This document shows, one piece after another, positions 5,040-8,998 of a stretch of 8,998 nucleotides of DNA. The stretch covers positions 1-8,998 of the forward strand of contig DBCB01000068.1 in NCBI GenBank assembly GCA_002303765.1, in the 5' to 3' direction. This stretch comes from Planctomycetaceae bacterium UBA969 (GTDB lineage: Bacteria > Planctomycetota > Planctomycetia > Gemmatales > Gemmataceae). The position numbers and the translations under genes were made by a program. The notes under the pieces are model-generated. The model saw nothing but the letters and a program-made list of their open reading frames with translations, was not told the DNA's origin and searched no databases. The stretch's first letter is position 1, and every line of letters starts with the position of its first letter.

Positions 5040-7766
5040 TCATTTCCTTGATCTGCCATCCAGTATTTGAATACCCAAAGTCGCCAGGTAATCTTTGAGT
5101 AGCAGTTTCACACTTCTGGCACAAATCCCAACCACGGCCCCTATCTCCTGATACTGCTTCCCTTGGTCATAAAGCTCCTTCATTTGGGCTAGAAGCTTTT
5201 GTTTGCTCTCTTTCGGGGTGGGCCTTTTTAACCCCTTGGCATCATGCCAATAGTCCAAGGCTTTCTCTACCGTGGGTGCGCTGCAACCAAGCTTAGATGC
5301 AATCTGAAGGACGGATAAGTTTTCATCCCAAAGGGCTTTCACACTATCAGCAATCGTAATATGCATCGACTCTTTGTGAACCTTTTTCAGAAGGGTAGCT
5401 CTCCTTGCTCTACCATCTTGATACTCCAACCCCAGTTTGGCATGCCCCTCTTGAATCAATGCGGTAACTTTGCCCCGGCAGAATCCTAACTTTGCAGCAA
5501 TCTGCGAATTCATCAAGCCTTCCTGAAAAAGGCTCATCACTTGCTCAACATCTTTGCACTCTGTGGGATCCTCCTTAAAGTCCATTACGATTTCCAATTC
5601 AGGTTGGGGTTCAGAAGGTGGGGTTGCATTCATAAAGCCATAAAGGTTGTTTACCAAGCTTATTTTAAAGCGCCCTTGAAGGTAACCTTTCTTAGATTTT
5701 CGCTCCCCCATTTGGTAAAGGTGAATCTTTCCTTCGATGAGGGCAGAAAATAATTGCCTGACCTTTAGTTGTTCTTCAGCATTATTTGAACAAGCGCTTT
5801 CCAATAGAAGCTGATCCATCTCTTTGAATTTTTCGGCAACCTGCTCCCTGGAAGGTATGATCTGCTTCTTGTTTGTCGCGTTTTCAAGTTGGCTAATCTG
5901 AAGATCTAATTCCGCCCGCTTACTTCGCATCTGCTTCAGAACTTTCATGTTTTCCTGTATGTCGGTTTCCGTCTCACCGGGGTTTTCATTTAAAGTCTTT
6001 ATTTGAAGCGTGAGAACTTGTCGACTTCTCTTCAATTTGATTAGTTGGTGCTCATCAGGCTTCTGTACAGATTCGAGCTTTGCTTTAAAAGATTCATAAA
6101 CCAAATCCAAAAGACCATGGCTCTCTTTAAGAATCACGCCAACCTTTTCGCATAGGACTTTTAAAGCCAAAGTTCGGGGAAGATGGGAAAACAAAGGCCT
6201 CTCGCTTGCTGGTAACGCAACACACTTTGGGCAAAACATGTACCTGCCATAATAGCCGCCCACGAGCAGGTTTTGTTCGTGGGTGGGGCAATAGAACATA
6301 CCGTTTAAAACTCTCGGTCTTTTGGAAGAATCTAAATCATTGGGCTTTCGCCCTTTGACATCGCTTGCATTGGACTCCAATCTTGCCTGTGCCTTATACC
6401 AAAGTTCATCGCTGATAATCCTTTGGGTTTCAAACTGGTTTTGCTTAAGCGGTTCTTTGCGTAAAACTTGGGTCCCATAGTCCTTTTTTGAATTCCAGAC
6501 ACATTGTTTTTTGCCATAACTCCATTGGGCAGCATAACGATGGTTTCGCAGAATCATTGCCACCCTTGCGGCACTCCATCCTGCACCTTCACCCCATTTC
6601 GGAAAATTCGTATTCAGTTGCCTTGCGATTTCTCTCATGGACAATTCTTCAACTGCGAACCAGTTAAAAATCTTCTTCACGATTTCTGAGTTTTCAGGAT
6701 GAATCGCAGTATGATTTTTCGGGGTGCCCTTTTTGGTTTTCAAGTTCGGATCAGGAATGCCTTGATAACCAAAGGTGATAGCTCCTATGACAAATTCCTG
6801 GTCAAACAGTCTTTCATGAGATGCTCGGATCTGGCCAGAGTTCGCCGATGCAGTCATTTCATCGAACATTGCATAAAAAGCAAGTTTGGCTCCCCAACTG
6901 TTTTCATCTGCGGTGTCGATATTTTGGTTGGTAAAAACACAACGAATACCCCGCCCGACAACTTCATCTTCCACTAAGGTCAAGGCCTTGGAGGTTTTTC
7001 TTGCCAATCGACTTGTCGAAAACACCAGCAACACTTGAATAGCTTTTGCTTCAAGAAGCATTTTGATTTGATTGATTCCAGGCCGATTGGATTTTGCACC
7101 GCGGGTTGCAAGATCGTAGCGGATGTTTTCCAAGGGCACATAAATCTTTTCCCTTGTTGCAAACTCTAGGCACTTTCGGACTTGATCGGGTGCTGAATCT
7201 TGGTATTTAGTACTAAACCTTGCATACACAGCGCCAACGGTTGGCCATCGATCTTCGGGTACCTGCTCCAGATACAATTTATAAGTTTCCAGGACTTCTT
7301 TTTCGGTACGAGTTTTAAGTTCTTGGATGATCAGTTGGCGCTTGCTTATCGGTTTTTTAGAGTTACCATCACCAGTAGGAAATATTGGGAGAATTCCAGC
7401 GAATAACAATAGAGTCGGCCATGGGTTTTTCCCCTTTTCCTGACATGGAAATTTGTCCCGAATTTGTCCCTGTTTTGGGTCAAAACAACCATTTTTAACG
7501 GTTAGCGACCACCACCTATCAACAGCACTTAAACTATTGTAATTAAAGGGTTTATAGCGCAAAATCAAGTGGTGTAAGAACTTGCAAAAAGGGGGTGGTG
7601 AGTTTCCCGCCCTCTCCGCTTGGTTTTCGCCTGCCTTATCAAAGCCTATAAATAAAGCACTTTCAGCACTTCTAGGCCAATTATCGCAAAAATTTGTCCC
7701 TAATTTGTCCCTAAAATCTGGGACAGGCGCCCCCAAAACAGACCACAATAACATTGCACTAAACAT
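5040..7766 (-). CDS. Large serine recombinase with N-terminal extension and triple HTH tail
   Basis: 908 residues. The catalytic resolvase domain spans about 176-315: VYARFSTKYQD with nucleophile Ser185, then VLLVFSTSRLAR (246-256) with the conserved S-R-L-A-R. A recombinase domain follows (about 325-465; GAITFGYQGIPD, then ELSMREIARQLN and WSAARVAMILRNHRYA), then a zinc-ribbon-like element with Cys493-x2-His496 and Cys512-x2-Cys515, and a long coiled coil (about 560-635). Beyond the usual end, residues about 741-890 carry three helix-turn-helix-like units: QEGLMNSQIAAKLGF, DENLSVLQIASKLGC, DQGKQYQEIGAVVGI. The nucleophile normally sits near residue 10-20; here about 175 residues precede it, and roughly 1-135 look unlike a folded protein and cover att-like DNA. 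The start is still favoured, because AGGAG lies 7 nt before the ATG and the only later candidates before Ser185 are weak TTG or GTG codons. The gene begins 2 bp after the tyrosine recombinase stop and ends before a strong terminator. Expected role: DNA integration/excision or inversion, cutting through a 5'-phosphoserine link. Confidence 0.85.
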   Translation of the reverse strand: MFSAMLLWSVLGAPVPDFRDKLGTNFCDNWPRSAESALFIGFDKAGENQAERAGNSPPPFCKFLHHLILRYKPFNYNSLSAVDRWWSLTVKNGCFDPKQGQIRDKFPCQEKGKNPWPTLLLFAGILPIFPTGDGNSKKPISKRQLIIQELKTRTEKEVLETYKLYLEQVPEDRWPTVGAVYARFSTKYQDSAPDQVRKCLEFATREKIYVPLENIRYDLATRGAKSNRPGINQIKMLLEAKAIQVLLVFSTSRLARKTSKALTLVEDEVVGRGIRCVFTNQNIDTADENSWGAKLAFYAMFDEMTASANSGQIRASHERLFDQEFVIGAITFGYQGIPDPNLKTKKGTPKNHTAIHPENSEIVKKIFNWFAVEELSMREIARQLNTNFPKWGEGAGWSAARVAMILRNHRYAAQWSYGKKQCVWNSKKDYGTQVLRKEPLKQNQFETQRIISDELWYKAQARLESNASDVKGRKPNDLDSSKRPRVLNGMFYCPTHEQNLLVGGYYGRYMFCPKCVALPASERPLFSHLPRTLALKVLCEKVGVILKESHGLLDLVYESFKAKLESVQKPDEHQLIKLKRSRQVLTLQIKTLNENPGETETDIQENMKVLKQMRSKRAELDLQISQLENATNKKQIIPSREQVAEKFKEMDQLLLESACSNNAEEQLKVRQLFSALIEGKIHLYQMGERKSKKGYLQGRFKISLVNNLYGFMNATPPSEPQPELEIVMDFKEDPTECKDVEQVMSLFQEGLMNSQIAAKLGFCRGKVTALIQEGHAKLGLEYQDGRARRATLLKKVHKESMHITIADSVKALWDENLSVLQIASKLGCSAPTVEKALDYWHDAKGLKRPTPKESKQKLLAQMKELYDQGKQYQEIGAVVGICARSVKLLLKDYLATLGIQILDGRSRK
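7449..7471 (+). repeat. att-arm-like repeat, copy B
   Basis: Two tandem units of AATTTGTCCC(G/T) preceded by A. Differs from copy A (7690-7712) at one base of 23. Followed at once by GTTTTG-GGT-CAAAAC (7472-7486), a perfect 6-bp inverted repeat. The copies are 241 bp apart, not a multiple of three, so they are read in different phases in the overlapping gene; this points to a function at the DNA level. Confidence 0.7.
7603..7619 (+). other. tRNA-Ser 3'-end-like string, candidate att core
   Basis: TTTCCCGCCCTCTCCGC resembles the T-arm/acceptor 3' end found in many bacterial tRNA-Ser genes (form CGAATCCCGCCCTCTCCGCCA without its first bases). Tyrosine recombinases commonly target such tRNA ends. 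The sequence to its left does not fold into a tRNA, so it is at most a core copy, not a tRNA gene. It lies 150 bp beyond the tyrosine recombinase stop codon and between the two 23-bp repeats. The match is from memory of tRNA sequences and could be chance. Confidence 0.35.
7690..7712 (+). repeat. att-arm-like repeat, copy A
   Basis: Two tandem units of AATTTGTCCCT preceded by A, nearly identical to copy B at 7449-7471. The end of the second unit, TGTCCC (7706-7711), also forms an inverted repeat with GGGACA (7720-7725) across 8 bp. Candidate binding sites for the neighbouring tyrosine recombinase or an accessory or regulatory protein. Confidence 0.7.
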
Positions 7767-7768
7767 GA

Positions 7769-8884
7769 TTAATCTCCTGATTTATCGGTAGTGATAAAAC
7801 CAAATGGTAAACGACTCATGAAATTCTGTGATTCAGCATCCGATAAGCTGTAATAAACAGCCGCCATGGTTTTGCCGCCAGTATGCCCCAACCAAATATC
7901 AACCGCCCGCTGCGGAACCCCATGATTCAGAGAATGTGTTTCCATGAAATGGCGTAAACTATGAATGGTCAAGCCGTTTTCCCTTCCCGCAGGTAGCCCA
8001 AGACTTTCTACGACCTCCACAAACCGTTCATTGAGTTTCTGAGGATTCATCCACCCATGTTTAATACTTTGCCCAGGAAATAACCATTTCCCACCTGCAG
8101 GCTTTTTGATTGCCTCGAGTTCCTTTTTTAGCTCCGGGTGAATCGGTATCTTTCGGCTTGCCCCTGTTTTGGTTGATAATCCAACGCGGCTGCAAATATG
8201 AATCCATTTCCCTTGCAAATCAATGTCTTGTGATTGCAATTTCTGTAACTCACCCGAACGCATCCCTGAGCAAGCAAGAGTCAGGATGTAAATTTTATCA
8301 CTGCTCTGCATTGCATTAAGAATCTGCTGAACCTGGATTAGCGAAGGAGCATTCTTTTTGTTTGCTTTAGGTTTGTTTAATCGTAGTTCAGCTAAGGGGT
8401 TTTCTGATATCAGCTTTCTGCTTTTGCAGAACTTTAAAAACTGCTTAATCACAACGGCCTCAGTGTAAATGGTTTTTGGGCTTTTATTAACCTTCCTGTT
8501 AATACGGTAATCATCAAAATCAGTTGGATTGATTTGATTCAAATATTTAGCTCCCCGCTTTTCAAGCAAGCCCTTAAATTGATTAAGGACTTGCTTGTAT
8601 TTTGAGTAGGTCTTTTTTGAACGGCCTTCAGACTGAACCATTTTCAAATAGCTTTCTACGCCAAAGGCCAGAACTACTTTCCCATGGTTCGACTTGAAAT
8701 CACCCTTGGCAATTTCAAGGCTCATTTTTTCAGCCATTTCGATGGCAGTTGTCTGATCAACCGTTTTAAGGCTTACACGCTTATGATTATTGCCAATGTT
8801 AAAGTCGGCACACCATAAGCCCTTTTTGCCCCTTCGGATGATTTTTAAATTAGCATTGATAGTTAAATGTTTTTTGTTTTGCAT
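7769..8884 (-). CDS. Tyrosine recombinase / phage-type integrase
   Basis: 371 residues from the ATG at 8884. An arm-type DNA-binding N-terminus (about 1-65: IIRRGKKGLWCADF) is followed by a SAM-like core-binding domain (about 72-165) and a complete catalytic domain. All active-site residues are visible: Arg209 in ACSGMRSGELQ, Lys239 in STKTGASRKIPIHPEL, His308 and Arg311 in IHSLRHFMETHSLNHGVP, His334 in IWLGH, and nucleophile Tyr344 in AAVYYSL (Tyr345 is the alternative). It should therefore be active in cutting and joining DNA through a 3'-phosphotyrosine link. An in-frame TTG at 8902 would add six residues; ATG 8884 is preferred because GGAG lies 12 nt upstream and the start overlaps the end of an upstream frame, suggesting translational coupling. 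The stop codon is 2 bp before the serine recombinase ATG. Length is normal for integrative-element integrases. Confidence 0.88.
   Translation of the reverse strand: MQNKKHLTINANLKIIRRGKKGLWCADFNIGNNHKRVSLKTVDQTTAIEMAEKMSLEIAKGDFKSNHGKVVLAFGVESYLKMVQSEGRSKKTYSKYKQVLNQFKGLLEKRGAKYLNQINPTDFDDYRINRKVNKSPKTIYTEAVVIKQFLKFCKSRKLISENPLAELRLNKPKANKKNAPSLIQVQQILNAMQSSDKIYILTLACSGMRSGELQKLQSQDIDLQGKWIHICSRVGLSTKTGASRKIPIHPELKKELEAIKKPAGGKWLFPGQSIKHGWMNPQKLNERFVEVVESLGLPAGRENGLTIHSLRHFMETHSLNHGVPQRAVDIWLGHTGGKTMAAVYYSLSDAESQNFMSRLPFGFITTDKSGD
7774..7778 (-). promoter_or_regulatory. ribosome binding site for the serine recombinase, inside the integrase gene
   Basis: AGGAG on the minus strand within the last codons of the tyrosine recombinase, 7 nt before the ATG at 7766. 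It supports the upstream start of the 908-residue frame and translational coupling of the two recombinases. Confidence 0.65.
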
Positions 8885-8998
8885 GGGTATGGGTAACTCC
8901 AATCTTTGCCATTATAAAATTTATCTACCAGTCGGCTTGTCAAGAAAACAAGGTATTTGCCTCGCCTCCGATAGGTGCCTTCCAGGTAGCCGTAGCTC
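8863..8998 (-). CDS. C-terminal end of an unidentified ORF overlapping the integrase start
   Basis: Open from the right window edge on the minus strand, 44 codons plus TAA at 8865-8863. It reads SYGYLEGTYRRRGKYLVFL, then TSRLVDKFYNGKDWSYPYPC, then KTKNI, which looks like a genuine basic, aromatic-rich protein end. Its last 22 bp overlap the integrase from the ATG at 8884, an arrangement typical of translationally coupled genes. Too little is visible to name a family. One other minus-strand frame is also open at the edge for a shorter distance (to 8924), so chance is not excluded. Confidence 0.38.
   Translation of the reverse strand, partial: SYGYLEGTYRRRGKYLVFLTSRLVDKFYNGKDWSYPYPCKTKNI
8911..8943 (-). 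promoter_or_regulatory. Possible promoter for the integrase, poor spacing
   Basis: Minus strand carries perfect hexamers TTGACA (8943-8938) and TATAAT (8916-8911), ahead of the integrase start. The spacer is 21 bp against the usual 16-18, so activity would need DNA distortion or an activator protein, as with MerR-type regulators. If the upstream ORF is real, this would be an internal promoter. Chance occurrence in AT-rich DNA is possible. Confidence 0.3.

Noticed and set aside
6699..6977. Plus-strand frame of 92 codons inside the serine recombinase
   Set aside because: Antisense to the conserved catalytic domain, whose motifs are unambiguous on the minus strand.
7561..7620. A complete tRNA-Ser gene
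   Set aside because: Only the last 17 or so bases resemble a tRNA end; no T-loop, anticodon arm or 5' acceptor partner is found to the left.

Overview
The window is AT-rich bacterial DNA with Shine-Dalgarno motifs ahead of several genes. The parts of genes that can be recognised are a type VI secretion-like membrane pair (TssL/DotU and a shortened TssM/IcmF), a decayed IS4-type transposase, a large serine recombinase with an unusual tail, and a tyrosine recombinase. The overall style (divergent TssM-like protein, exported Pro/Lys/Glu-rich low-complexity protein, tandem recombinases) makes me think of Planctomycetes or the wider PVC group. That is an impression only; there is no rRNA or marker gene here to prove it.

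Layout. (1) 1-2113, plus strand: the 3' part of a TssL/DotU-like gene, then 16 bp later a 529-residue TssM/IcmF-like gene, probably one operon that begins left of the window. (2) 2132-3613, minus strand: a convergent gene for an exported repeat-bearing protein of unknown function, ending 18 bp from the tssM-like stop. (3) 3614-5039: about 1.4 kb with no intact gene. It holds a potentially structured segment (3875-3962), an IS4 transposase relic (4201-4584), possible IS ends, a fragment of another reading frame, a 42-bp imperfect palindrome, and the terminator of the next gene. (4) 5040-8998, minus strand: an integration module read right to left: the end of an unidentified ORF, a tyrosine recombinase overlapping it by 22 bp, and a serine recombinase whose ATG lies 2 bp after the tyrosine recombinase stop.

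How it fits together. The TssL- and TssM-like proteins would form an inner-membrane assembly. The TssM-like protein has lost the P-loop lysine and the whole periplasmic region, so any trans-envelope machine built with it must differ from the textbook one. On the right, the two recombinases appear to be co-transcribed and translationally coupled. Between the tyrosine recombinase gene and the catalytic domain of the serine recombinase lies DNA that looks like an attachment site: a 17-bp string resembling the 3' end of a tRNA-Ser gene, flanked by two copies of a 23-bp repeat that are in different reading phases, so they are conserved as DNA and not as protein. The leader of the serine recombinase reading frame runs straight through it. 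This embedded att-like region, and the triple helix-turn-helix tail of the serine recombinase, are the most unusual things I see.
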